Shown: positions 1 through 11,379, counted from the stretch's first letter. The stretch is DNA of 64,000 bases from Theropithecus gelada (GCF_003255815.1 NC_037681.1:84662015-84726014), one strand, 5' to 3'. The notes: generated by a model from the letters alone, not told the origin. Translations and numbers: made by a program.

Positions 1-99
1 AGGGAAGAGGAGTACTGGTGGTGAAGAGGAAACAGCCAGCAGAAAGAGGCTCTGAGGCATGAAGAACTAGTAGGTGAGCAGAGGAAACAAAGGACCAAT

Positions 100-345
100 G
101 TGGCTGGCGTTAAATGAGACAATTGGGCCAAAGCCAGAGCATACAAGGTGTAGGTCTTGGTGGAGTTTGAGTCTTATTATAAACTATAATAGGGCTTTGG
201 GCAACGAGATGACATAAGCATGTTTTTAAAAGATCAGTTTGACCCACTATGTGGAACGTGAATTAGTGAAGATAACCAAGAGAAGGTGTGGCACCTGCAG
301 TTAGAAGGGTATCCAAGGGGTCCAGGTGTCAGGTAAAGACTAAGA
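100..345 (-). mobile_element. L2 LINE fragment
   Basis: The text around 130-260 (ggtgtaggtcttggtgg..., then agatcagtttgaccc) follows, in diverged form, the antisense 3' half of L2. The copy resumes at 741 beyond an inserted LTR. Confidence 0.55.
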
Positions 346-361
346 GCAGTTAGACAGATGT

Positions 362-740
362 CCTTGTTGGCTTGGGGTGCCATAACAAAATACCATAGAC
401 TGGTTGGCTTAAACACCAGAAATTTATTTCTCACAGTTCCAGAGACTGAACTCAGGGTGCCCATGTGGTCAAGTTTCTGGTGAGGACTCTCTTCCTGGCT
501 TGTAGATGACTGCCTTCTACCTATGTCCTCACACGGTAGATAGTGAGAGAGAAACTTCAGTCTCCTCCTCTTCTTATAAAGACACTAATCCCTTCAGGGG
601 AGCCCCATCATCCTGACCCTTTCTAAACCTAATTACCTTCCAAAGTCTAATTACCTCCAAATACCATTACATTACATTGAGGGTTAGGGCTTCAACATAT
701 GAATTTGTGAGGGGACACAAACATTCAGTCCATAACAACA
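362..740 (-). mobile_element. MLT1-type MaLR solo LTR
   Basis: Antisense copy of the MLT1 LTR: it contains 'ataacaaaataccatagact' at the left and 'cttcaacatatgaatttgtg' followed by a ggggacacaa block at the right, both diagnostic. It splits an L2 copy in two. Confidence 0.85.
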
Positions 741-833
741 GATCGAAGAGGTATCCTTGGAGACAGAATTGATAGTACTGGGTGATTGGTTGGACAAAGA
801 AGCTAAGAAATGGGTAGCTATTAAAGATGATTC
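741..833 (-). mobile_element. L2 LINE fragment (continues from 345)
   Basis: The run 'gacagaattgatagtactgg' to 'attaaagatgattcc' matches antisense L2 immediately beyond the part seen at 100-345, so the MLT1 LTR inserted into one L2 copy. Confidence 0.5.
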
Positions 834-939
834 CAGTTGGGTGTGGTGGCTCTCGCCTGTAATCCTAGCATTTTGGGAGGCCGAGGCTGGCAGATCACAA
901 GGTCAAGAGATTGAGACCATCCTGGCTAACATGGTGAAA
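834..939 (+). mobile_element. Alu fragment, left arm only
   Basis: Starts at the Alu 5' end (gttgggtgtggtggctc) and stops after catggtgaaa, without middle A-stretch, right arm or tail; 3' part lost by later deletion. Confidence 0.9.
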
Positions 940-1079
940 AACAACGTAAGAAGGGAGAACAAATTTATTGCTTCTTGTCATTACAAAATCCAAGGTTAGG
1001 GATGACTTAAGACATGGTGGGATCTAACAGCTTAAATGATCGAGCAGGAACCAGTCTTTCCCCATCTCTCAGTCATGCT

Positions 1080-1180
1080 GTCATTCATTTAAAAATATTT
1101 ATTGAAAAGCTGCTGTGTCCCATGCTCCATTTTAGACACTAGAGATGCAATGGTACAAAAGACAAGCAAGTCCACTATCA
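1080..1180 (-). mobile_element. L2 3' end fragment
   Basis: Antisense L2 3' end: attcatttaaaaatatttattg, then gctccattttagacactag and a gatgcaatggt block. Confidence 0.5.
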
Positions 1181-1270
1181 CTGCTTCTTTTTAGCATTGT
1201 ACTGGAGGTTCTAGTCAGTGCAATAATTCAAGAAAAAGACATTTTTAACAATATAAGAATTAAGAAGAAG

Positions 1271-1565
1271 TCTGGGCACTGTGGCCCATGCCTGTAATCC
1301 CAGCACTTTGGGAGGCTGAGGTGGGTGGATCATGAGATCAAGAGATTGAGACCATCCTAGTAAACATGGTGAAACTCCATCTCTACTAAAAATACAAAAA
1401 TTAGCTGGGTGTGGTGGTGCGCACCTGAGTCCCAGCTACTCGGGAGGCTGAGGCAGGAGAATCGTTTGAATCTGGGAGGTGGAGGTTGCAGTAAGCCAAG
1501 ATTGCACCACTGCACTCCAGCCTGGTGACAGAGCACGACTCCATCTCAGAAAAAAAAAAAAAAAA
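1271..1565 (+). mobile_element. Alu (S-type) in L1
   Basis: Full-length dimer with A-tail; flanked by near-identical copies of agaattaagaagaa / agaattgagaagaa (one mismatch) as target-site duplication. Confidence 0.95.
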
Positions 1566-1680
1566 GAATTGAGAAGAAATAAAAGTGTTATTATATTTAG
1601 ATAATACGAATGCATTTTTTAAAAAATTCCAATGACTCCATAAATATATTACTAGAATTAGTAAGTTGCTAGAAACAAGG

Positions 1681-2366
1681 TGTAGTGGGTAGAATTCTAA
1701 GTTGTCCCCAAAGATGCCAGTACAATAGATGTACAATCTATGTGAACACCTCCCCTTAAGTGTGGTGGACATGTGATATTGTGAGATTTCACTTCCATGG
1801 TTAGGTTATGCTGTATGGCAAAGGTGAAGGAATTTTGTGCATGTAATTAAGGTTCTCAGTCAGTTGAACTTGAATTAGTCAAAAAGAGAGATTATCATGG
1901 TGGCCCTTATGTAATTAGGTGAGCCCTTTTAGAAGACAGTCTAGATGTTAGAGACATTAGAAGTCAGAGATACTTGAAGCAAGAGAGATGCTCTCCTGTT
2001 GACCTTCAAGAGGTGAAATGCCATGTTTTGGAGAGGACCACATGGCAGGAAATTGTAGTGGCCTCTAGAAGCTGAGAGTGGCTGCTGGATGACAACCAAT
2101 ATGAAAAGAGGAAGCTCAGCTCTACCCTGCAAGGAACTGAGTTGTGCCAATAACCTGTGTGTTTGGTAGAGGATCCTGAGCCTCAGGTGAGATATTAGCC
2201 CTGGCTGATAATTTGATTTCAGCCTACGGAGACCCTAAGCAGATCTTTTGACATAGCCAATCTGTATGTAAACTACTAACTCATGGAAACTGCAAGATAA
2301 TAAATTTGTGTTTTAAGACGCAAAATGTGCAACAATTTGTCTTGCAGCCATAGGGACCTAATAGAT
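1681..2366 (+). mobile_element. Ancient solo LTR (ERVL-like, subfamily unassigned) in L1
   Basis: A 686-bp block interrupts the L1 precisely: L1 text stops at agaaacaagg and resumes at ataaagtcaatatac. It starts with TG, carries an AATAAA (2299-2304) near its 3' end and ends in 'gggacctaatag', the look of an ERVL/MaLR LTR. Family name not secured. Confidence 0.55.
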
Positions 2367-3203
2367 AAAGTCAATATACAATAATTCAATTATTTTTCTA
2401 TATGCCAGTAACAAATAGAAAAAACATTTTTAAATTTTAGTTAATATTTACAATTGCACAAAATATCAAATACTTATGAACAAAAGTAATGAAAGACTGC
2501 AAGACCTCTTTATACAGAATACTACAGAATTTTATTAAGAGAAATTAAAGTTAACGTAAATAAATAGAAATATATGTCATGTTCATGGATTGGAAATGTT
2601 AATGTTGTAAATATGTCAGTCTCCCCAAACTGATTTACAGATCCAATGCAATCCCAACGAAAATCTCAACAGGTTTATTTGTAGAAAACAGAAACATGCT
2701 TCTAAAATGTGTATGGAAATACGAAGGGCAAAGAATGGCCAAAACACTCTGAAGAAGAGGAACAAGGTGAAAGGACTTATTCTACTGTTCATAAAGGTTT
2801 ATTATAAAACAATAATATAATATGGTATTAGTATAGTAAAGCAATATTAATATCAGGATAGATAGACTCATCAAAGAGAATAGATAGTCCAGAAACAAAC
2901 CCTTGCATACATAGACACTTGATTTATGAAAAATGTTACACTGCAGAGCATTAAGAAATGATGTCTTCAAATTAATAGGGCTGCGTCAATTGGAGAGCCG
3001 TATTTTTTAAAAAACAAACCTTGATTCCTACTTTATATCCCACACAAAAAATTAATTCCATATAGATTGTAGATCCAAATGTTAAATGGAAAAATAATTA
3101 AGCTTATAGAAGATAATATTGAAGAATATTTTACTCTAGGACACAAAAAGAACCACCATAAAGGAAAAGGTGGTTAAATTTGAGCATATTAAAATTAGGA
3201 ACA

Positions 3204-3484
3204 GTGGCTCATGCCTGTAATCCCAGCACTTTGGGAGGCCGAGGCGGGTGGATCACGAGGTCAGGAGATTGAGACCATCCTGGCTAACATGGTGAAACCC
3301 CGTCTCTACTAAAAATACAAAAAATTAGCTGGGTGTGGTGGTGGGCTCCTGTAGTCCCAGCTACTCAGAAGGCTGAGGCAGGAGACTGGTATGAACCCAG
3401 TAGACGGAGCTTGCAGTGAGCTGAGATTGAGCCACTGCACTCCAGCCTGGCCGACAGAGTGAGACTCTGTTTCAAAAAACCCCA
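3204..3484 (+). mobile_element. AluY, 5' truncated, in L1
   Basis: Lacks the first ~10 bases of Alu yet is flanked by a perfect 13-bp duplication, aaaattaggaaca, at 3191-3203 and 3485-3497; truncation at insertion. Confidence 0.95.
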
Positions 3485-4205
3485 AAAATTAGGAACATTT
3501 GTTTGTCCAATGGCAGCATTAAGAGAATAAAAAGGCAAGCCCAGTAGGAGAAGGTATTTGCAACACCTGTAGCTAAGAAGGCTTTATATTCAGGATATTT
3601 TAAAAGATAAAAATTTTAACATCTCCTACAAATCAAAAAAGAAAAAAAAAGGGTAACTCAATAGACACTTGAATAGGTACTCCACAAAAAAGGACATACA
3701 AATAGCCAATAAACATATGAAAGGGTATTCAGCCTCATTAGTAATTAGTAAAGTGCAATATGATATACCGTACATTCATGTTTAAAGACTCATAATACCA
3801 AATGTTGCCTAGGATATGCAATAACAGGTACACACTAGGGTAGGAGAGTAAGCTGATACAATCACTTCAGAAGATAATTTGGCAGTAATCTTCTAAAGCG
3901 GAATATTTGTATACTCCATGATCCAGCAATTCTATTCTCAGGAATATATTCGATAGAAATGAAGGCATATATATACCAAAGACATTTACAATGTTGAGTG
4001 ACAGAAGCCAGATACACAAGTATATATTCCATTCATCTATATAACTTTAAAAACTGTCAAACAATGATGTTATTAGTTAGGAGGAGAGAAGGTATAGTGA
4101 TTGGGAGAAGCATGGGGGGTAATGTACTATTTCTTCATCTAGACAAATGAGTGTATTCATTTTGTAATAAATTTTGACCCAAACATTTGTTTTGTACATT
4201 TTTTT

Positions 4206-4690
4206 TCTGTAAAGCCAAGCTTTCTGCCCCCATGGACTTTACATTCTACTGTGAGGATCCCTGCTCTCCTCCCTGTTGACTGACTTCAATCTAAGGCTGC
4301 AAGTGGTGGCAAGTGGTGGAAATATGGCGACCAGTAGCTCATAGTCTACAACTTGCCATGTTCAAACAAGTAGAAGCCAAGGCTTACTTATCTTAAGCCA
4401 AGGCATACTTATCTTAGGAGTTCCGCAAAAGTCCCACATAGACTCTGACTGGCTCTAATTGGATCATGCCTTCATCTCTGATCCAATCACCATGACCAAT
4501 GTGAGACTCTAATTGGCCAAGCCTGAATCACACCCAACTCATGAAGCATGAAGTCAGAGTCAAATAGTCAGCTTCACCAGAACACATATAATACAAATAG
4601 GTAAAGATTCAAACAAAACAAAAAGGTGGCCCTGTTTCAAAAGAAGAAATAAATGTGGGTTGAAAACCCAACAAATGTCTGTAACAGATC
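4206..4690. repeat. Unassigned old interspersed repeat
   Basis: The stretch around 4430-4560 (gatccaatcaccatgacc, taattggccaagcctgaatc) resembles the repeat seen near 38.94 kb (gaaccaatcatggtgact). Family not identified. No gene. Confidence 0.35.
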
Positions 4691-5140
4691 TTCTGCAAAT
4701 GAGAACCCAGATTTCCTACTTCGTGTTAGGCTAACTTCCCTTTAATTCTTTCATTTTATCACGTCTCAGGGATTTGGCTCTTCCACTGCTATCATGATTG
4801 CAAATGGACTCTTTTCTTCTTCCTTTTGGTCACCTGAGAAATAGGGTACTCTCTCCTACTCCATCTCTATTTTTCTGACTTTGAAATAAGACAAAAACAA
4901 TCAACCAGACAGATGAAAGTGAATAACAGTAACAACAAAAATTTACTTAGAGTTTTAAATGTTTGTGTCTGCTAGAAACTACATGTTAACATAAAGGCTA
5001 ATAAAAATAATCAGACCTTAGAAAGTAAGTTCTATTTCTATCCCTCTTCAAAGAATCCTTTGAGGTGCCTCAGGGAGTACCTCCTCTGGTCAGTTTTCTT
5101 TACCACCGCCACCCCTGATCTGAGTTATTGAACACCTCTG
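4691..5140. other. No gene recognised
   Basis: AT-rich sequence without ORF, RNA gene or repeat that I can name. Confidence 0.5.
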
Positions 5141-5310
5141 CCCCTGTGCTCACTCATACGATATTGTAGTTTTCTGTTTACTTATCTGCCTTAAGCATTG
5201 GCTCATGTGTTCCTTGAAGGAAGGGTTTCTACCTTTATCTCTGTATTATCAGTACAAAGCTCAGTGTCTGGGACATATACAGTGAAGGGTCAGTAAATAT
5301 TTTCAGAATG
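5141..5310 (+). mobile_element. L2 3' end
   Basis: Typical L2 end: ttccttgaaggaagggtttc, then ggacatatacagtgaagggtcagtaaatattttcagaatgag-type ending. Confidence 0.65.
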
Positions 5311-5334
5311 AGTGAGTGTTTCATATCCCAGTTA

Positions 5335-5490
5335 AACTTAAACCTGACAGCAGCCCTGTGAGATAGAGGTGATCAACCTGAGGCTTAGAGCAGTAAGGTA
5401 GGTAGGTGACTTGCTCAAGATCATAAATAGTAAGTAGAATCAGGACTGGAGCTCAAATCTATCTGATAAAAAGTCTGAGCCCTTGACCAG
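5335..5490 (+). mobile_element. MIR SINE
   Basis: MIR core and 3' half are visible: ccctgtgagatagaggt, taggtgacttgctcaagatc and gtagaatcaggactggagct. Confidence 0.7.
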
Positions 5491-5544
5491 GGCTTTGGTC
5501 AAAAGTGTTCATTTATTTGGAATAGGGTTCAAAATCTAGCTGGG

Positions 5545-5965
5545 AGTAGTTTTCCCTGATTGAATCCTACCTGCCTTTCTAACCCTTTTTGTCATTTTTC
5601 TCATTCATGCATCTTTCCTCACAGCCCCTGAACAGACTTGGGCTTTCCTGCCTCTCTGTTTTCACTGGACTCTGTCAACTCTGCCTACTAAAATCTTACG
5701 CCTTCTTCAAGGATCAGCTCAGACATCATCTCTTTTACAGAATTTTCCTTTATCACATACCCAGAAGTGACATCATCCTCCTTTGAATTGCCATATTATT
5801 TCCTGAACCATGAACATGGCGTGTATGACATACTAGCTCTGCTCAAACTATTAGTCTCCATATTAAACTACTAAACCATGCCTTGTCTTCTTTATGGCCC
5901 TTAGTATAGTGATTTGCACATAGTAGACTTTTAAAAAATTTGCTGAATAAATTAATGGTGGTAGT
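5545..5965 (+). mobile_element. L2 LINE fragment
   Basis: Contains cttcaaggatcagctcagac and the 3' end gatttgcacatagtagac followed by tgctgaataaatt, the normal L2 order. Confidence 0.7.
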
Positions 5966-6066
5966 GGTGACTTTTTGGTACACCAACCATTTCCTCCACT
6001 GTCTAGGGCTTAGGACTGTGCAAATCATTGTTAGATCTGCCCTATTTCTTTGTACCTTATAGGCTG

Positions 6067-6440
6067 TGATATGGTTTGGCTGTGTCCCCACCCAAATCTC
6101 ATCTTGAATTGTAGTTCCCATAATCCCCACATGTCGTGGGAGGGACCCAGTAGGAGGTAATTGAATCATGGGGGCAGTTTCCCCCATGCTATTCTTGTGA
6201 TAGTAAGTTCTAGCGAGATCTGATGATTTTATAAGAGGCTTCCCCCTTCTCTTGGCTCTCATTCTTCTCTTTCCCGCTGCCATGTGAAGAAGGACGTGTT
6301 TGCTTCCCCTTTCACCATGATTGTAAGTTTTCTGAGGCCTCCCCAGCCCTGTGGAACTGTGAGTCAGTTAAACCTCTTTCCTTTATAAATTACCCAGTCT
6401 CCAGCATTTCTTCATAGCAGCATGAGAACAAACTAATATA
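6067..6440 (+). mobile_element. THE1-type MaLR solo LTR
   Basis: Begins tgatatggtttggctgtgtc and ends aactaatata, the THE1 LTR termini; 374 bp fits THE1. Imperfect 5-bp duplication ggctg (6062-6066) / gactg (6441-6445). No internal sequence adjoins, so this is a solo LTR. The 146-residue antisense frame across it is not a gene. Confidence 0.9.
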
Positions 6441-6744
6441 GACTGTATTCTCTCTTGATGACCAAAGTGGTTTTATATATTCAGAACTACCAAATATCAA
6501 CTTGGCAAATTGAAGTATAAATGGGCTTTTGATAGCTGTTAACAATGGGTTTTCACAAGTAGTTGGGAGACATAGCCTTGTGAATAAGTTTTATTTTGTT
6601 TTAATTAAGAAGGAATAGTGACTGGGAGAAAAAAAAGAAGGGAATATATTCCAGGTGTTTCTAGGGGTGAGGTAATTTGGCCTGCTAATAGTAAAACCCC
6701 AAGTTAATCAGAACCCAATTAACTGGCATTAATTGGCACCTCAA

Positions 6745-6826
6745 TTACACACACATACACACACACATAAAGCAGACAGAGAAAGAGAGAGAGAGAGAGA
6801 AGAGACAGAAAAGAGAAGAGAGAAGG
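6745..6826 (+). repeat. (CA)n then (GA)n microsatellite
   Basis: acacacacatacacacacac followed by a run of gagaga with interruptions. Confidence 0.95.
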
Positions 6827-7060
6827 GGAAAGGATCTGCCCTTAGTAGAGACAAATGACGACAACAAATGACAACAGCAGCAAAATAACATCAAAACAGC
6901 ATCTAGCAGCATAGGTTCTGCTCTCAATAACAGCATCATTTTCAGAAACGAAGCAACTCAAAATCCTGAATCATGCGACAAGATTGAAAGATAAAAGGGT
7001 TTAACCAGAAAATCCATTTAACCAGCACATGTCATTTCCCACAAATTATGCTTAAGCAGT

Positions 7061-7181
7061 GTTATATATCATATCACTATAGTCTTATAAGATTATAGTT
7101 ATATCATACATCATCACTATATCATATATCATACCACTATACAGTTATATATCACATCACTATGATCTTATAAGATTATAG
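7061..7181 (+). repeat. 83-bp-period imperfect tandem repeat
   Basis: A 38-bp unit containing tcttataagattatag occurs at 7061-7098 and 7144-7181 with about three differences; the spacer contains partial tatcatatatc copies. Confidence 0.8.
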
Positions 7182-7985
7182 TGAGCCACTTAGAACTTGT
7201 GAGTAGGTATGAATATATAATATTCTTCAAAAAACAACTTTGCAAAGTTATTTAAGGCTTGAATTATGTTATAGCAACAAAAGTAACTAGAAATATAAGG
7301 GTATTTTTAAAGAGACTCGATCTTCAATATGCAGCTGGAGCAGCAGAGCCTGGTGTGACTTGTTTTCTGCTAAATTGCAGGCTTCTTCAATGATCAGGTT
7401 TCAAGTTTCACTGCAGCAACTGACTCAAAGTGATTATTTAGCCTGCAAAATAGAAAAGAGTATAAAGGGACATGGTTGAAGTACTGAAAATTGCAATTAC
7501 AGAGGGCACATGAAAATTGATCTGTTCCTCCTTTTTATCTGGTTGAATAATACAGGGACAAGAGAATTTAAAATACATTTTAATATTAATGAGAATACCA
7601 GAGATGTATGATTTTATGTGGCATTTTTAAGAGGATATTATTCACAATGGCTAAGGAGGCACGGGGAAAAAGAGTGACAGAAGAGATGTATTTTTTACTG
7701 AATAATCACACATTTTAACGTTTAATGACAGAGTCAACAAAATCATGTTTCAGGTGATTAGACCAAGAACTTTTGGGCTAACACTGAAGATTCTGCTGGA
7801 AGAACACAATGGCTATTACAATAAGTAAGGTTGGAAGCAAATTAGCATGATAGGCAAAGTAGTCCATGTGTCACATAGTGTTCACATAATGATGATGATG
7901 ATAAGGATAATAGCTAGTGTGTTTACAGCTACTTCCCCACCATATGTAAGAAAAATTATATGAGTTTCATTTCGTTTTGTTTTCT
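7182..7985. other. No gene recognised
   Basis: AT-rich; short (ATG)n run near 7890. The segment 7826-7865 is the apparent template for an insert in the Alu at 9.35 kb. Confidence 0.5.
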
Positions 7986-8139
7986 TTTATGCTTGAATTG
8001 CCTTCCCTGGGCTCCTTCCCAGCTCCCACATGCCCAATTCTGCATTTCAAATTTGACCTCTTCTTCAAATACCCTTTTAAAAATGCAGTGTAGTCCAAAC
8101 AGCAATCTCTGACCTCACTACTAAGAAAGAGTAATCCTA

Positions 8140-8440
8140 GCCGGGCGCGGTGGCTCAAGCCTGTAATCCCAGCACTTTGGGAGGCTGAGACGGGCGGATC
8201 ACAAGGTCAGGAGATCGAGAACATCCTGGCTAACACGGTGAAACCCCGTCTCTACTAAAAAATACAAAAAACTAGCCGGGCGAGGTGGCGGGCGCCTGTG
8301 GTCCCAGCTACTCCGGAGGCTGAGGCAGGAGAATGGCGTAAACCCGGGAGGCGGAGCTTGCAGTGAGCTGAGATCCGGCCACTGCACTCCAGCCTGGGCG
8401 ACAGAGCCAGACTCAGTCTCAAAAAAAAAAAAAAAAAAAA
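8140..8440 (+). mobile_element. AluYRa-type (Old World monkey) element
   Basis: Carries ggctcaagcctgtaatccc, actagccgggcgaggtgg and gagatccggccactgcac. 20-base A-tail. Target duplication gaaagagtaatc at 8125-8136 and 8441-8452. Confidence 0.95.
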
Positions 8441-8455
8441 GAAAGAGTAATCTTC

Positions 8456-8744
8456 GCCGGGCGCGGTGGCTCACGCCTGTAATCCCAGCACTTTGGGAGG
8501 CCGAGGCGGGCGGATCACAAGGTCAGAAGATCGAGACCACGGTGAAACCCCGTTTCTACTAAAAATACAAAAAATTAGCCGGGCGCGGTGGCGGGCGCCT
8601 GTAGTCCCAGCTACTCAGGAGGCTGAGGCAGGAGAATGGCGTGAACCCGGGAGGCGGAGCTTGCAGTGAGCCGAGATTGCGCCACTGCACTCCAGGGTGG
8701 GCAACAGAGCGAGACTCCGACTCAAAAAAAAAAAAAAAAAAAAA
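8456..8744 (+). mobile_element. AluY with the 12-bp Yd-type deletion
   Basis: Reads gagaccacggtgaaacccc, lacking the 12 bases normally between gagacc and acggtgaaa, the diagnostic deletion of the AluYd lineage. Perfect 15-bp duplication gaaagagtaatcttc at 8441-8455 and 8745-8759; it landed at the end of the preceding Alu's target repeat. Confidence 0.95.
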
Positions 8745-9182
8745 GAAAGAGTAATCTTCTACCCTGAATCCCTCCTCCATACCGCTCACGCAGCACTAGT
8801 CATTTCCTGCCTAGTAATGTGGCTATGTGACATACTATGTGGTTAGTTTCCCTTACTAGATCTTTGCATATGATTCATGATTTATCTCTGTATTCTCTGC
8901 GTTGTCATAAGCTTTTATATAATAAGCAACTAACAAATACTTACAAATAATTATAAATATGTGTTTAATGAATGGAATAGTAGGAATGGAGTTGTATTAA
9001 TTTCACTGTGTCACATCAGGTTCTCTTTGACCAATGTCTCATCTTTTCCAAGGATAAAGACGCAGTTCTTATGACTTCACGGGCTCAGCATTGCCAGTGT
9101 TCAGACAATGTGCAATAGATATGTGCCAGAATCTTTATGTGTGAGTTAATTTTATACATTTTATAAATTTTATAAATTTCAT

Positions 9183-9196
9183 GTATATATATAAAA

Positions 9197-9212
<16 letters not shown>
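9183..9212 (+). repeat. (TA)n microsatellite
   Basis: Run of tatata adjoining the poly-T of the following Alu. Confidence 0.95.
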
Positions 9213-9230
<18 letters not shown>

Positions 9231-9547
9231 GAGATGGAGTCTCGCTCTGTTGCCCAGGCTGGAGTGCAGTGGCGCGATCTTGGCTCACCATAACCTCCGT
9301 CTCCCAGGTTCAAGTTATTCTCCTGCCTCAGCCTCCTGAGTAGCTGGGACTACTTTGCCTATCATGCTAATTTGCTTCCAACCTTATGTGGTAGCATGCC
9401 ACCACACCTAGCTAATTTTTGTATTTTTAGTAGAGACGGGGTTTCCACTATATTGGCCAGGTTGGTATCAAACTCCTGACCTCATGATCCGCCTGACTCA
9501 GCCTCCCAAAGTGCTGAGATTACAGGTGTGAGCCACCACGCTCGGCC
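9213..9547 (-). mobile_element. Alu with a 40-bp templated insertion
   Basis: Antisense Alu. At 9347-9386 the Alu text gggactac is followed by tttgcctatcatgctaattt and further non-Alu bases before the Alu resumes at agcatgccaccac. The inserted segment is the exact reverse complement of 7826-7865. Confidence 0.97.
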
Positions 9548-9716
9548 AAATTTCATTATATCTTAATGCCAGAGGGGTCTTGCTATTTACAGGAACCATA
9601 CATAGGATCCTTCTGAAATATTTAGCTTCTAATTTAAGAGTTTTGTAAGTTGTAATTTTAATACACAGTGTTTTTTATAATTGTATTTTTAAAATTTATT
9701 TTTCTTTCCTTTCTTT

Positions 9717-10009
9717 GTTTTTTTTAAGATGGAGCCTCACTTTGTTGCCCAGGCTGGAGTGCAGTGGTGTGATCTCGGCTCACTGCAAATTCTGCCTCTC
9801 AGGTTCAAGCAATTCTCCCTGCCTCAGCATCCCAAGTAGCTGGGATTACAGGCGCCCACCACCACGCCCAGCTAATTTTTGGAGTTTGTAGTAGAGACGG
9901 GGTTTCGCCATGTTGGCCAGGCTGGTCTTGAACGCCTGACCTCAGATGATCTGCCCACCTCAGCCTCCCAAAATGCTGGGATTACGGGTGCGAGCTACCT
10001 CGCCTGGCC
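9717..10009 (-). mobile_element. Alu (S-type)
   Basis: Antisense dimer from poly-T to cgcctggcc. Confidence 0.95.
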
Positions 10010-10034
10010 CGAAAAATTTCTATACTCTAAAAGT

Positions 10035-11020
10035 CACTCATTTTAGCACATGATACCATGCGTTTTGACAAATGCATAGAGTCATATAATCAAGGACAGA
10101 AAGTGCCATCGCTCAAAAAATTCTCTCATACTGTCCTTTTGTTAGCTTGTCCCTTTGCCCCTGACCCCTGGCAACCACCTATCTGTCCTATGTCCCTATA
10201 GTTTTGCTTTTCCAGAATGTCATATAAATGAAATTAGAAAGAATATAGCCTTTGAGTCTGGCTTCTTTCACTTAACATAATGCATTTGAGATTTGTTCAT
10301 ATTGTTGTAATATGTATCAATAGTTCATTTATTTTCATTGTTGGGTAGTATTCCATAGTATGGAGGTATTCATACTATGGAATATCAAAGGAATATCCTA
10401 CAGTTGAAGGATATTTGGGTTGTTTCCAGGTTCTGGCTATTATGAATAAATCTACTGTAAATATTCATGTCCAGATTTTTGTATGAACATATACTTTCAT
10501 TTTTCTTTGGTAAATATCTAGGAGTAGGATTATTGGCCATGTGGTATGTGTTTAACTTCATGAAAACTGTCAACTGTTTTCCAAAGTGGCTGTACCATTT
10601 TGCATTCCCATCAACAATGTATGAAAATTGCTGTACACCATTACCAGCACTTGGTAGTATATGTGTTGTTTTTAAAAAGCCATTCAATGAGTATATAGTA
10701 GTATCTCGTTGTGGTTTTAATTTGTTTTTCTCTAATTACAAAAGGTGTTGTACATCTTTTCACTTACTTATTTTGCTATCTATATATCTTCTTTGATGAA
10801 ATATCTGTTGAAATATTTTGTCCATTTAAGAAATTGGGTGTTTTTTATGGTTTGATTTTGTTTACATACTTTAAAAAATCAAATAGTTAATTTTGTAGAA
10901 AAATTAGAAAATTTAAGTAAGAAAAAAAAGAGAATTTAAATAACCCGTGAATCCACAACTAAGAGATAGCTAGTTTAACATTTTGGTATATGTACTTTCA
11001 GACTACTTTTTAATGCAGAT
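10035..11020 (-). mobile_element. L1 (L1M-type) 3' end
   Basis: Antisense L1 3' region: ccagaatgtcatataaatg, tctggcttctttcacttaac, gttgtttccaggttctggc, tttccaaagtggctgtacc. Contains an abnormal 14-bp hairpin at 10349-10384. The ~100-residue frames over it are chance. Confidence 0.85.
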
Positions 11021-11379
11021 GTACATGTTACAGACATCTAACCTGAATATCCTTGGCTGCATCAGCCTAAATGTTCTGGCTGAACAGTGGACGGTCAGAC
11101 TCATTTCTACACCTTGCTCACAAAATGCAACTTAAGATGGGAGAATTTAGTTTCTTCTATGGAGAAACTAAGTTACTTTACTTTCTCGTCCTGACATTTG
11201 GTAGTTGGCCAATAAAAAGACTGGTGTACCAACCGATCACCATAAGTGAAACCCACCATTTGACCTGTCCTCCTCACTCCAGCAAGGCCTTCCAATATAT
11301 CTTTTTAGTTTATTTCTGTCATGTAAACACACATGCAAAAAGAACAAAAACCCAAGAATCACCAGATAATTGGGAAAAG

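Larger units (their letters stand above)
1185..4205 (+). mobile_element. L1 LINE (L1M-type), 3' ORF2 to 3' UTR, with three later insertions
   Basis: ORF2-derived sequence begins near 1195 (actggaggttctagtcagtg) and continues at 1566-1680, 2367-3190 (cagtctccccaaactgattt; gatccaatgcaatcccaacg) and 3498-4205, ending in the L1 3' UTR. The L1 is interrupted by an Alu (1271-1565), an LTR (1681-2366) and another Alu (3204-3484). Many stops; no coding capacity. Confidence 0.85.
7986..8985 (+). mobile_element. L2 fragment split by two Alus
   Basis: L2-like text (attgccttccctgggctcc; cctcttcttcaaataccc) at 7986-8139 resumes after the Alu pair at 8760 (tgaatccctcctccatacc) and ends near 8985. Confidence 0.5.

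Noticed and set aside
5843..6283. 146-residue minus-strand open frame
   Set aside because: It lies largely over the antisense of a THE1-type LTR; composition and position fit chance translation of a repeat.
6745..6939. 64-residue frame rich in Leu/Ser/Cys over a CA/GA microsatellite
   Set aside because: Artefact of translating a simple repeat.
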